The position numbers and the translations under genes were made by a program. Below, in pieces: positions 42,419-52,574 of a DNA stretch of 64,000 bases. Origin of the DNA: Notospermus geniculatus (taxonomy: Eukaryota > Nemertea > Pilidiophora > Heteronemertea > Lineidae); assembly GCA_002633025.1 (NCBI GenBank), contig NMRB01000698.1, forward strand, positions 194,261-258,260, written 5' to 3'. How positions within the stretch are numbered: position 1 is the stretch's first letter; the number at the start of each line of letters is the position of its first letter. The notes below the pieces were generated by a model that was not told the origin of the DNA, searched no databases, and saw only the letters and a list, made by a program, of their open reading frames with translations.

Positions 42419-42664
42419 GGCCATATAAAAAATACTTGTTTAGCGTCCGGGCACTTTAGGTTTTCAGGGTCGGGAGAGAGCTTTTTATTTTTATTTTTAG
42501 TAGCTTTTAGCTGAAAAGATAGGACAAAAACAAATACATTTTTATTTTATTTTCACATTTTAGAGTAGGCAATTTTTTAATGGAAAATGCATTACAAAAA
42601 ATTCAGGGGTCTTGGTATTTTTCAGGTCGGGAGGGGACGCTAAACAAGTATTTTTTATGTGACC
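42419..42664. mobile_element. MITE family V, nested in T copy 1
   Basis: TAA on both sides. The TIRs are GGCCATATAAAAAATACTTG and the inverse CAAGTATTTTTTATGTGACC, continuing TTTAGCGTCC. The interior is T-rich (TTTTTATTTTTATTTTTAG). T copy 2 has a single TAA at the site (GATAATTATG). Confidence 0.92.
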
Positions 42665-42945
42665 TAATTATGACGGGTGCCATTCAAGCCTCTCTAATCC
42701 AAAGGCTAAAGCTATTGGAGGGGAGAAGTATGGATTAAATGATTGTCTTTGTTATTCATCTATCAGCAACCCTTGAACCCCATGTCAATAACCTTTGGCA
42801 TGGGTAATCTCATGGGAACCCAATTGCCAAGGTAAAAATGTTCCGATTAATAAGAAAAATTAATAGTAATTAGAGACAAAAGGAAAGCAAAAGAGGAAAA
42901 TGACTTAGAATTTTGAAAACGTCCTAATATTTCTGTCCAGCAGTG

Positions 42946-43444
42946 TAAGTTATATTTTACCGATTCGTCAACATTTGCGTGTACATTTATTTTAACGTTG
43001 GTTTTCGCCAAAGAAACGATTAAAACATCAATGTCTCTTCAATTTCTGTCATATACAGTTCAAAATGTCTTTCGCAATATCGTCGGTTCCCAACACTTTT
43101 ATTATTGAATTGCGGACCGGTCGTCAAGTTAGATGTCATTCGTTCTAGAGCCATTTTGGTTATCAACTATTGGGTTTATTCGCCACTTTGAAGAACAGAT
43201 TCAACAGTATTGAAGTCAGCCAACTCCTCTTTAAACCTTTTACTGCCAAGGCAAATTTGTCGCATATGAAGACCACATACATGTACATGTACATGTACGT
43301 AGGCCCTACAAGCCGGAAAGCTCTCAGTGAGTACATGTACGTTCCAATGAATACCCTCGGACAGTGTTTCATAAAGATTGCGAGATTTGACAGTTTTATT
43401 AATTTATACAGTACGAAATTGCCACTGACAGCTACGAGTTAATA
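42946..43444. other. Unassigned; TACATGTACATGTACATGTA run
   Basis: An uninterrupted ACATGT run lies at 43277-43300. Overlapping short frames on both strands derive from it. No gene was recognised. Confidence 0.45.
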
Positions 43445-43605
43445 CGGAGGTTTAGAAATCAAACGATAAACGTAAACGTTAACGTTAACGACAACGTCAT
43501 TTTTGTACCGAAAATGCAATCTACAATTTGCTTAATGTACATGTATAGTATGAAAAATAACGTTGTCGTAAAGTTGACGTTTGTCATTTGATTTCTAAAC
43601 CTCCC
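43445..43605. mobile_element. MITE family A, copy 5
   Basis: A 161-bp palindrome bounded by TA with ends CGGAGGTTTAGAAATCAAAC and GTCATTTGATTTCTAAACCTCCC. It has an extra GTTAACGTTAAC in the left arm and ATGTACATGTATAG in the centre, which lengthen it. Confidence 0.9.
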
Positions 43606-43788
43606 TATTATCGCTGAGAATACATGTACAGTAAATTTTGCACGTCCGTGAAGCCTGCGAAACTGGTCCTTGTCCTACATTCTGATCAGTTGTCTCCGCA
43701 GAAGACAATTGTTTCTCATAGAAATAGGAAGTACAGAGTACCAGTCTCTAGTAAGCTTACTCACAAATAGCGCTATACACGGAGGACA

Positions 43789-43964
43789 AGTGTAACGCTT
43801 TTCAGTGTGGCCATTTTTCTGTGTGATTCCCATTGTTCGGAACACACTGGGAAACAGACTCACTGTTTCTCTGTGTGTCGCTCATTGTCAAGTCGCCGCT
43901 TATTCCGTCAATCTATTGTAATGTCACACTGGCACAGGGGCCACACTGAAAAACGTTACACCGG
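43789..43964. mobile_element. MITE family NN, copy 2
   Basis: Ends GTGTAACGCTTTTCAGTGTG and CACACTGAAAAACGTTACAC with GGCC just inside. The interior CGCTTATTCCGTCAATCTAT matches copy 1. Several copies of CACTG/CACACTGG lie inside. Confidence 0.85.
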
Positions 43965-44057
43965 GAACTAGATTGCAGGCTTCAGAATATGCAAATGTAA
44001 GTGTGACCTTTTATGTAATAGGAATCGGGTTTCTAAGGTGAAAGACATTGCTTCCTA

Positions 44058-44144
44058 CCATAATCGAACCCACGGACCCTCGCATAAGGCATCAATCGCC
44101 AGCACTGAGGGGCAGCACGCCTTAAACCACTAGGCCAAATCCCC
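44058..44144 (-). tRNA. tRNA-like sequence, probably pseudogene or SINE head
   Basis: On the minus strand GGGGATTTGGCCTAGTGGTT carries a good A box (TGGCCTAGTGG) and a D-arm-like GGCCTAGTGGTTTAAGGC. A B-box-like GGTTCGATTAT follows about 55 bases later, with an extended middle as in Leu/Ser tRNAs. The T arm is imperfect and the acceptor stem does not close, so a functional tRNA is unlikely. No second copy in the window. Confidence 0.35.
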
Positions 44145-45157
44145 ATCTTATGTGGTGTGAAAACTATGTAGTGGCCGAATAACTTTCTTGAGCATTAAAC
44201 CAACAAGGCTGCACGGGCCGGAAAGGTATAACGTATTTTTGTCAAACTCACACAAAGTCATAAAGGAATCAAACATAAAGTTTCAACTTACAAATTCCGC
44301 ATTTTATAAATGTGGAAGTATCCATTTAAACCCGTCAACAGATTTGCATTCCGACTCTTCCGTATGATAGGCAAGACCCTTCTGCATGTTTGGTGCAAAT
44401 TTGGTTGAATTCAGACTAATATTGATCTTATGATACAAAAGGACTGAATTAATGAGAACCTCACGAACGATGAGAGCGCAGGGTCATCTGTGTACATTTG
44501 AATAGGCTAACGTACATTTGCGGTACACATGTAAACCATTATGTAGTGAAATAGGTCATTTCTCTAACGTACATTTGCACATGGAACACTAATTTTGCTG
44601 AAAATAGCTCTGTTATACTCAGAATTGGAATTCAAGGCATCAAGTTGACAGATTCATGTCCCAACTACCATAAAAAAGTTGAAGCTCCTGCCTATTACGT
44701 AAAGCCAAAAATCAGGTGTGAGAGACATCTGGTGGCCATACATGAAGTGTGTCCCTCAGTACCTTCATCATTCGCAGCTAAACCTTTATGTTTGATTCCT
44801 TTCTGGTTTAATCCACCCAAATGAACGGTTATCATTGTTGTCCACTGAATCTGACTCAACTTCCAAATATTGAATAAACAGGTACAACATGCGGTATAAA
44901 CCATTATGTAGTGAAATAGGTCATTTTAGCCCCTTAAAGTCTTCTTTGACAACAATATTAAGACACCAATAATAATGTCGACTTTATATTGCCTATCCCT
45001 CTCGAGCTACGATATTTTGTAATGTCATTCTTATTCTCAACTTTGTAAAAGCATTGCTTTGTAAGGACATACCGGTACTGTACATTCACATCTAAGGGGT
45101 CACTCATTAATATCCAGCCTCGTTCCCGCTGAAAGGGCCATTTTGTGAAGTTGACCA
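44145..45157. other. Unassigned; internal direct repeat
   Basis: The segment AAACCATTATGTAGTGAAATAGG occurs twice (44533 and 44898), and CTAACGTACATTTGC twice (44506 and 44567). No TIR or exon was recognised. Confidence 0.5.
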
Positions 45158-45492
45158 ATGAGGAGGGCGAGTTTTTTGTTTACCCGGACAGGTCGGCGCT
45201 GCGAGCGAAGTGACCTTAGCGACGTCATTGACGCCATTTTAGGCGTTGACGTTGCGTCATGGGAAAATGACATAACGTATGCTTTTATCGGTATCACATT
45301 CCGTCGTTTCAAGGAAAAAGCAATGAATTTCATCTATGTACTACAACGTGATATGAGTTTTACTGTCGGGTGACCAAAACAAACGGGATTTTTTCATGCC
45401 AGAAGTAAACTGAAATGACGTTACAAAAAAGAAATTTCGGTCATAACGCTCGCAGCGACGCCGTGTGGTGCTAGTACGGCGCCCTCCTCATG
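45158..45492. mobile_element. Imperfect-TIR element OO
   Basis: ATGAGGAGGGCG starts the left end and returns inverted as CGCCCTCCTCAT. Further in, GGTCGGCGCTGCGAGCGAAG and the inverse of CGCTCGCAGCGACGCC align. The interior has CRE-like GACGTCATTGACGCC. It is decayed and the TSD is unclear. Confidence 0.6.
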
Positions 45493-45589
45493 GCATGGCA
45501 AATTTTGGGACATGCCCGTTGGCTGCCCCATATTCGAATGGTCATAGTCTATTGCCATATATCCTTGTTGAACAATAAACCCGGCTTTA

Positions 45590-45892
45590 CAGTAGGTTTA
45601 AATCATCTGGACCCCGATGGGCGTATGTCAGTGAAACCCCTAGTAACCGGACAACAATGAATTTAGGGTTTACTCTAAATGGTCTAACGTACATTGTTTT
45701 CTAACCAGCTGAACCTTGGTTCGAAATAGAACATGCAACTAGGCCTTGATTCGAAATTGAACACAGGCATAGGCATGGGATTGGCTGGAAGTGTCCTGTC
45801 AATAAAACGCACTTCAACAGCCAGACTTCACCAACAATACCATGACAACCAAAGGGTCATCCTATCGGGTCCAGATGATTAAACGTACTTTA
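45590..45892. mobile_element. MITE-like element MM
   Basis: TIRs of about 28 bases: GGTTTAAATCATCTGGACCC and the inverse of GGGTCCAGATGATTAAAC. The interior has ACATGCAACTAGGCCTTGAT but no frame of note. Confidence 0.82.
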
Positions 45893-47025
45893 GACTCCTG
45901 GGGGATTTCGATTTCTGCCTCAAGTTTTAATTGGTCTTCGATGGTAGGCTTGACCATTCTACATGTAGAAGGAGTTCGCACTTTTGGCGGAAATGATGAA
46001 TTTACCTCTTAGATGTAAAATTATGGAACTTGGATTGTTTTGGGAGACTTTGTAATGCGGAGTATAGTACATTTTTTGTAGAATGTGTTCATGGTTCGCC
46101 CCCATGTCAATATTTCCGGATCCTAAACGTTTTGTGATAAAATTCTTCATCCAGAATACCGCTCTACCATTTTGTCTACTTTTGCAGACAAAATGTCATC
46201 CAAATCCATAAGCCCTACCGCTAATAATATTTTACAACAGAATAACACTTTGCTGCCTATGAAAATAAAGGACTCAATTTGCTCCGGGACTGATGTGCAA
46301 AGTATCATGGGTAATCAAACTCTGTACTGCCAAATCACGTGACCTCAGGTCAAGGTCACGATAAATGGTTAATGCGTAGATTAAGAGGTACATAATGACG
46401 TCACACTTTTAAGAAGGGTAACCAATTTTTGTCTCCGAGAAATTGGGGGGGGGGGGTGCGGGAGATCCATGTAGCACTGAGGCACAAAACTTTGCTTTTC
46501 CAAAATGCGAAGTAAAAATATTTCGGGAGGGGTCAATTTACAAAAGAAGGTTGACTGAATGTTGTGGTTCTGCCAAAGCTCTCTCTAACAATTCGTACGG
46601 TAGGCCTACTGCTGTTGTTGTGTTTTTCACGACTCGGGGAATAGGTGCCAAGTGAAAAACAGGGTGTCCTAAAAGAACATCAATGCTGTAAGCATTTCCA
46701 GGTATAGAAGTGGTTTAATAAGTAAGTAATAATTATTAAGTGGTTTAATAAGTGCGTAAGTAAGTGGCTTAATAGCTTCCTCTCTCCATAAAGAGTAGGA
46801 AATTAGAGGCATTCTCCTCAAAGCTTTTTTTCAAATTTCCACTCTTTTCTCAGCAGAAAAAAGTCACTTCTTTTGTGAAATAAACTACATGTACATGTAG
46901 TTCGATGTTATTTTGGGACATCCCGTAGAACTTAAAGCGAAATGGTCGAGCCAGTCAAGGTTCTGAATAGAGTATCAAACGCCGCAATCTTTTAGGCTAC
47001 TTTACTTACATTCGGGAATTTATTG
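45893..47025. other. Unassigned, no gene or element seen
   Basis: A poly-G run lies at 46445-46456, AAGTGGTTTAATAAGT repeats at 46708-46770, and ACTACATGTACATGTAGTT, a palindrome, near 46886. No exon was recognised. Confidence 0.4.
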
Positions 47026-47151
47026 CCTACTACATGTAAGAGTATATTGCCTACTAGGCCTACATGTAAGAGCATATTGCCTACTACATGTAAGAGCATA
47101 TTGCCTACTACATGTAAGAGCATATTGCCTACTACATGTAAAAGCATATTT
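47026..47151. repeat. Tandem 24-bp repeat, 5 units
   Basis: Units of TTGCCTACTACATGTAAGAG plus CATA. The second unit has a 6-bp insertion (TAGGCC). The translated minus-strand pattern NMLLHVVG is a by-product. Confidence 0.9.
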
Positions 47152-48143
47152 GCACAACTGCTGCGCCTTTCGAATACCATTTAGAACACGATCAGCTGCA
47201 AATCTAGGTTTATCTACGGATGTAATCCGTAAATCGCGAAATTCGTAATTTTAAAATTGTGAATTTCGTGGGCCACAAAATTATTCTCGCCGCGACTTAT
47301 TCCCTTTAATGAATAAGTTACGGGATCACGAAACCATGGTTTTCTTCTTAGTAGTGTGACGATATGATTTATAAAACGGGCACATTTTAATTAAATGCAT
47401 TATTCGCCAAAGCGTTAACGTGTCACAGAGCCCCGAAAAGTGTGAAAAAGGACTTTAGTATACAATCTTAGTTTATATTGTAAATGTATTTATTGTCCAA
47501 ATTGTACATAAAAAGTCAACATTTGATCCTCCTGAATTAGAGTTCGACGTGTTTATATTAGATAGCGAGGAGACATTTGTCATGTTTGACTTGCATGTGA
47601 AAAATGGTGCATCTCTGTACAATGTAATAAAGCTTTACANGAACCTGGTCAGTTTTTCAGCAACACCTGTGGGCATGGAGTCTGTCGAATGGAGCCGAAG
47701 CCTCACATATGAAAATCGTTTTCATTGTCAGCTCTCAGCACTTAATTACTACGAAACTAACTTGTTAATTATTTAATGACCAAAAGTGTCATCCGGTTCA
47801 AAATATGGCACTTTTTTACTCACACTTACTGGACGGTAACACCTTCCGGTTCACGGTTATGAAATTGTGTTTAATTAATTATAAGTAATAATTGTATAAT
47901 TAGGCATCTGTTGATCCTAGTGATGTCAAACAAAGAGAAGTCTCTATTAAGTGCCTAAGTTTGCAATATCCAACTGTGATATAGCTAATTTGGGACTAAA
48001 ACGCATCTGGTGAGTTATGCGGCTGGCGATGTGGATGTGTCCAACAATACTGTCCCCACAGTAATAAAGAATTTGAAAGTGTTTTTGATGTGACTGGGAG
48101 CAATACTGTTTCATGGTCTCTTCCCAATTCGCCTTCAATAGGT
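47152..48143. other. Unassigned, no gene or element seen
   Basis: A 75-codon frame on + (47549-47776) across an ambiguous base at 47640 has no recognisable domain. AT-rich otherwise. Confidence 0.4.
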
Positions 48144-48697
48144 AAGGCCTGTCTACACCATCAACATTTTCAAAACATTTCTGCAACAAAACATTTTGAA
48201 AACTGTTTTGTAAATGTTGCGGCTTGTTTTGGGGTTGGTGTACACTCAGACCTGTCCACACCATCAACATTTTCAAAACATTGAGTTGCAACAAATCTGC
48301 AACACCCTTGTTTTGAGGTTGTTGCACAGTGTGAACAGGACTTGCAACAGTTCAAAACATGTTCTGAAAATGTTTTAAAAGAAATGTCATGTGAATTCTT
48401 CTGCAAAAACATGTTCAAAACACGCTTTGATTTTGTTACAAGTCTGTCCACACTGTGCAACAATATCAAAACAAGGATGTTGCAGATTTGTTGCAACAGT
48501 TGCTAAATGTTTTAGAAATGTTTTGGAAATTTTGATAGTGTGGACAGGCCTTTATCAAAAACATGTTTTGCAATTGTTTTGCAAAAGTTGCAGTCCCAGT
48601 CCACTATGCAACAAACCGAAAACAACGGTGTTTTAGTAATGTTGCAGCTGGGTGTTTTTGAAATGTTTTGGAAATGTTGATAGTGTAGACAGGCCTT
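48144..48697. mobile_element. MITE family R, copy 2, split by another R-like element
   Basis: Outer ends AAGGCCTGTCTACACCATCA and TGATAGTGTAGACAGGCCTT. The outer interior (GCGGCTTGTTTTGGGGTTGG; TTTTGCAATTGTTTTGCAAA) is colinear with R copy 1 at 28165, but is interrupted after TGTACACTC. Confidence 0.88.
48247..48552. mobile_element. R-related MITE nested in R copy 2
   Basis: Starts CAGACCTGTCCACACCATCA and ends TAGTGTGGACAGGCCTT. The interior has its own inverted pair (GTTGCAACAAATCTGCAACA / TGTTGCAGATTTGTTGCAAC). It is about 306 bp; the related ends indicate insertion of one family member into another. Confidence 0.87.
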
Positions 48698-48975
48698 GAG
48701 GCCCAACCCTCGGATTTGGGTTAGATACCGAGTTTGCATTTCGCGACGAATTGGGAAAGTGCGAAATGGGGATAACCTTTATTTCATCACTGAAGCTAGA
48801 GAGCAAAATTCACCATAACAAGAATCCCTACACATCGACTTTTTGTTGCCATCCTTTGATAAACAGGAAAGGCTGAAATCCAATGTTAATTCATTAAAAA
48901 GTTCAGTGCTGTGCAAAACACTGCATACGCCTTTTCATACATAATACGTGTGTATGTCAAGTTAAAGTTTGGGTT

Positions 48976-49237
48976 TAGTCTGATATCAACTACGGTAGAG
49001 GTTCTCATCTGACTTGACACTTTAACCCTAGTCTATCCTGAAACCTTTCATAGAACTCAGATGAGCTGCTCATTCAGCGCTACAATCTGAGCATTTCCGA
49101 CCGGTACCCATTTATACACCTGGGTGGAGAGGCCAGTGAGGCAAAGAGACTTGCCCAAAGTCTCACGCCCAGTGGTATTCGAACCCGGGACCCTCTGCTC
49201 TGACCGCTAGTCGGAGACCGAACCACCGTGGCTCCCC
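48976..49237 (-). mobile_element. tRNA-derived SINE with CORE-like body, copy 2
   Basis: Reverse-strand copy of the SINE at 22023, about 85-90% similar by eye over its whole length. B box GGTTCGAATACC and body GACTTTGGGCAAGTCTCTTT are retained. The A box is damaged: TGTAGTGG is missing after ACGGTGG. Both copies stop at the same TATCAGACTA, which defines the 3' end. Confidence 0.88.
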
Positions 49238-50054
49238 ATGGCTACATATACAGGTCCCGATGTTCTGTAGTACTGTACTTCTTACGCAACCTCCGACTCT
49301 CGGCCACCCCTTCGGAGGACAACACCCCCGGGTCCAGCCCTACCAGCTGTGCCTCGCTATGGGACTATTGTCCCGCGCAGATGTTCCCATTGGGAGTGTG
49401 AAAGCTGGGGAGGGCCAAAATGGCTGGCTGACTCCGTGTGACGAATTCGGAGTGACATCCCTAAAAGATAAGGAGCCGGACCGGACGTGACTGAGCCCAC
49501 AGCGTGCGTGAGGGTTTCTCGTCCTTTTCATATAGGTAATTAGGATTTCCTGCATCCAGTTCATCCAGGTACGGTCACTGAGTCTGGAGCAATTAGATAC
49601 GCTCGCCCTGATTTACCGTTATTTCAAAAACAAATGAAAGAATTCGTCCTTCTTTCAAAAATTCATTTGACGAATTGGACGGCCATGAATCGGGATGGTA
49701 AAATTGACATGGTACTGCTTATGCCCGCTGAACATGTATACGATCCAATTTTTGGAAATTCAGATTCCGGGCCTATTGGGGCTTCGATGTATAAACCCGC
49801 ATGTAAGTCTCTATTGACCATATTCAGAAAATTGGATGAAAAATTTGATCGTGTACAGCGGGCATTACATGTAGTTTTCTCAATAAAGAGAAAGTACTTT
49901 GGGGGTAGGCCTACATGTAAGTGGAGTATAATGTATCAAGGGCATTTTTAAAAAAAATCATGCCCATACATATAGTACTGGATATGTGTAAAATATTATA
50001 TATAAGAGATGATTTTTTTAATAAGATGCATGGAGTGGTAGTGTGAATTAGGCA
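49238..50054. other. Unassigned, no confident gene
   Basis: A 105-codon + frame (49634-49951) has mixed, protein-like composition but no recognised domain, splice context or partner exon. It remains hypothetical at best. Confidence 0.3.
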
Positions 50055-50176
50055 GAGTTTACATAGAGGTATACGGTATACGGCCACGCTGACGAACAAA
50101 GATATCGTGGTCATGAACCCTTTACTAGACCATTGTTCGCCAGCGTGTCCGTAGACCGTACACCTCTATGAAACCC
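50055..50176. mobile_element. MITE family E, diverged copy 3
   Basis: Ends GAGTTTACATAGAGGTATAC and the inverse GTACACCTCTATGAAACCC. It shares ACATAGA.GTATACGGTATAC and CATTGTTCGCC with family E, but the central part has diverged. Confidence 0.8.
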
Positions 50177-50286
50177 GGCCTCATGTCAGCATGCACCAGT
50201 AGCAACCATATTGGCAGTAATCATTTTCAAGTGCGAAGTCGCTGAGAACTGTGATAGTTTTTAAGGGCCCAGCCACGTTGTGCACC

Positions 50287-50675
50287 ATGAGGTTTCGCAA
50301 ATCTGACGAAACACGAAGTACGAAATACGAAATTGGACTTCATTTCCATGACGTAATGTAGGAGATGGTTGGTACCACAAATATCGCCTGCTGCAAGAGC
50401 GTCTTTTAGCGTATGACGTTAGACCGATAGAGTTACGGTGTATAATTATTAAACTTTGAAATTTATCTTTCGTTTCCACTTCGTAGATACGAAGTGGAAA
50501 TTTAAAAATTCAAGATGCACCATAACTCTCTCGGTCTTACGTGATATGCTAAAAGACGCACTGGCAGCAGGGACATTTGTGGTACCAACCATCTCCAGAA
50601 ATACATTAGGTCCAGGACATGAAGTTGATTTTCGTATTTCGTACTTCGTGGTTTGTCAGATTTGCGAAACCTCAC
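50287..50675. mobile_element. MITE family B, copy 2
   Basis: A 389-bp element with ends ATGAGGTTTCGCAAATCTGA and TCAGATTTGCGAAACCTCAC and the central hairpin CACTTCGTAGATACGAAGTG. It is uninterrupted and gives the reference for copies 1 and 3. Confidence 0.92.
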
Positions 50676-52297
50676 TAATAAATAGTATCTCTCCCCTCCA
50701 AAAAACTTATATATCCCAGTCAATTTCTCTTTTTAACCCTGCTAAATATTAGGAACGGAAAAATAGACATCAGACAATGCTTGCCATTGGTAATGACACG
50801 TTCTGGAAGGGTGGGACTTTTTTCTGTTTTCGAATACCTTCGTAACGTATAATTCACTTCTCATTCGTTATCACGAGGTTTAAATGATAGATTCCGCAAG
50901 GGCATTTACATTGCATGGTAACTTAACACGCCACTGGTGTAAGACAATCTCTCATTATGCTTCCCTATGCCAACAAGTCACAACAGCAATTATGAAATGT
51001 GATTCTTCCCTTTGTGCTGCAGAGCAAAAACAGTTACATTTGTTTAAAATCGAAATCTCCGACTGCATCAAACAATATAACGAATACTAGGCCTCTATTA
51101 GGTTAAATAATTATTATTGTATTGAATAGTAACACGAAAGGATACCTAGAGACTGTTTGGCTGTAGCAATAAAATTATATACCTGGACGTAATAGGAGAG
51201 AAGTCAATTTAGTACCCTTTTATTAACGGAAATACCTTGTTCCCTGGGGTGGGGTACCTGTGTACATAGTTTGATGTACGTGGATTTGAAGTCAGTGAAA
51301 TCTGATATCATTTTAATAGTTCTACTCCCAGTTTTATAAAAATAGGAAAAAATGTGTTAGTTGGTGTATTATCATTTGGTTGTTGTGCTAAATTTAAATG
51401 TTGGGATAAAATATCGTGAATAGAACACAGGAATTAGACGAAAATACTATGGTTATCACAATATACAGTCCTGATAGTAAATAATGTAAACACTTCAGAC
51501 TTGGCGACGTTTGTGTTCGATATTTGTTTGGTGGCTTGAAGATGTATTTGAATGGTGTTTTGTTGATTTTTATTGCAATGCATTTGAACAAACCAAAAGA
51601 AGTTCAAACCCTCGAATACCTACCAAAACTGAAAGGCCACGGTGGTACTTCGTGTGTCTTTTTAAAATATTTCGAAAATTTTCAAAAGTACACCACGCCC
51701 CTTATAAAAAATTGTCCGGTGTCTACATATTTTTATGAATTGGGAGCAGACACAAGCTGTGCGTATCCAACGAAAGGCTAAAAAGCCCCAGTCACATATC
51801 CACTCCGGTGCCCGTACGGCAAGTAAAAACATACATTTTGGCCAATTTCTACGGGGCCCAGTTTGATCCAGTCTGATTTCCGCTTATCCAGTGAGGCGAT
51901 TTCGGCATAATTCATCTTAGATCCGAGTTTCAGTCTCTAAAATCCACGGCAAGCCGCTGGGTGGGGAAAATCGTACGGCGCCCGGTGGATTTGTGACCTA
52001 GGCTTTAGAACAGTTAGCTTTGCATGATCTGGCTACAGAGTGAAGTAAACACGGCCATACAGAGCCAAGGAATGTTACAAGGAATTGTGCAGACGTCATG
52101 ATACAATGTATTTTGATCAGCGCTGGATTGATTGGAGTTCTCTCAATTTAAGAAGAAAGAAGAAATGCAGACAAGAAAAGAAGAAAGACAGACCGAGATG
52201 ACGTCATCCATCAAATTTACCATTAACGCTAACTGTCTACTTATTTCCATAGAGCGGGACGACGTCATCAAACGAACAATTTTCCCAAACAGCCCTG
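50676..52297. other. Unassigned, no gene or element seen
   Basis: Short frames (for example 51524-51781 on +) lack recognisable domains. A purine-rich AGAAGAAAG stretch lies at 52149-52192. No TIR was recognised. Confidence 0.4.
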
Positions 52298-52574
52298 TTT
52301 ATTGGTCCGAGGACCCGATACAAGCTTTCGACACTTAAGGCGCTGCTCCACTTGACAGTTTTTTTTCGCAGAAGTTGGCTCTCAATGGGCAACTCAACTG
52401 CGAGTGGTCCCAGCGTAAGCCCGTGAGGAACAAATAATGGTGAATTGCCCATTGTGAGCCAACCTCTGCGGAAAAACTGTCAAGTGGAGCAGCGCCTTTA
52501 CTGTGTCTTCATCAGGTACCTGATGAAGACACAGTAAGTGTCGAAAGCTTGTATCGGGTCCTCGGACCAATAAA
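52298..52574. repeat. 114-bp perfect palindrome split by MITE FF
   Basis: After removing 52338-52500 (FF plus one TTA), the remaining 114 bases form a palindrome without mismatch or loop, centred on CAGGTACCTG at 52518. Each arm holds TTTATTGGTCCGAGGACCCG, ATACAAGCTTTCGACACTTA and CTGTGTCTTCATCAG. Read outward, each arm is CTGATGA, a 5-bp stem (GACAC/GTGTC) and GAAA, as in hammerhead cores of Penelope-like retroelements. An extra A after CTGATGA and an unpaired stem III argue against activity. Confidence 0.9.
52338..52497. mobile_element. MITE FF inserted in the perfect palindrome
   Basis: TTA on both sides. The TIRs are AGGCGCTGCTCCACTTGACA and inverse (about 55 bases, including GTTGGCTC.CAATGGGCAA). 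The interior is short (CGAGTGGTCCCAGCGTAAGC). It is 160 bp. The intact palindrome arm shows a single TAA at the equivalent position. Confidence 0.93.

Larger units (their letters stand above)
42102..42945. mobile_element. Tc1/mariner-like element T, copy 1, carrying nested U and V
   Basis: TA on both sides. The ends are CACTCGTGGACAAAAATATT and AATATTTCTGTCCAGCAGTG, with arms TTCTAAGTCATTTTCCTCTT and TTTGTCTCTAACCACTAATT. It is interrupted twice, by U (42227-42348) and V (42419-42664). Without them it is about 470 bp and colinear with T copy 2 at 56639. Confidence 0.9.

Noticed and set aside
46992-47180. Minus-strand frame with repeated NMLLHVVG
   Set aside because: It is a direct translation of the 24-bp tandem repeat.
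49634-49951. 105-codon frame on + with protein-like composition
   Set aside because: No family recognised and no splice context. Kept only as a note inside the unassigned interval.
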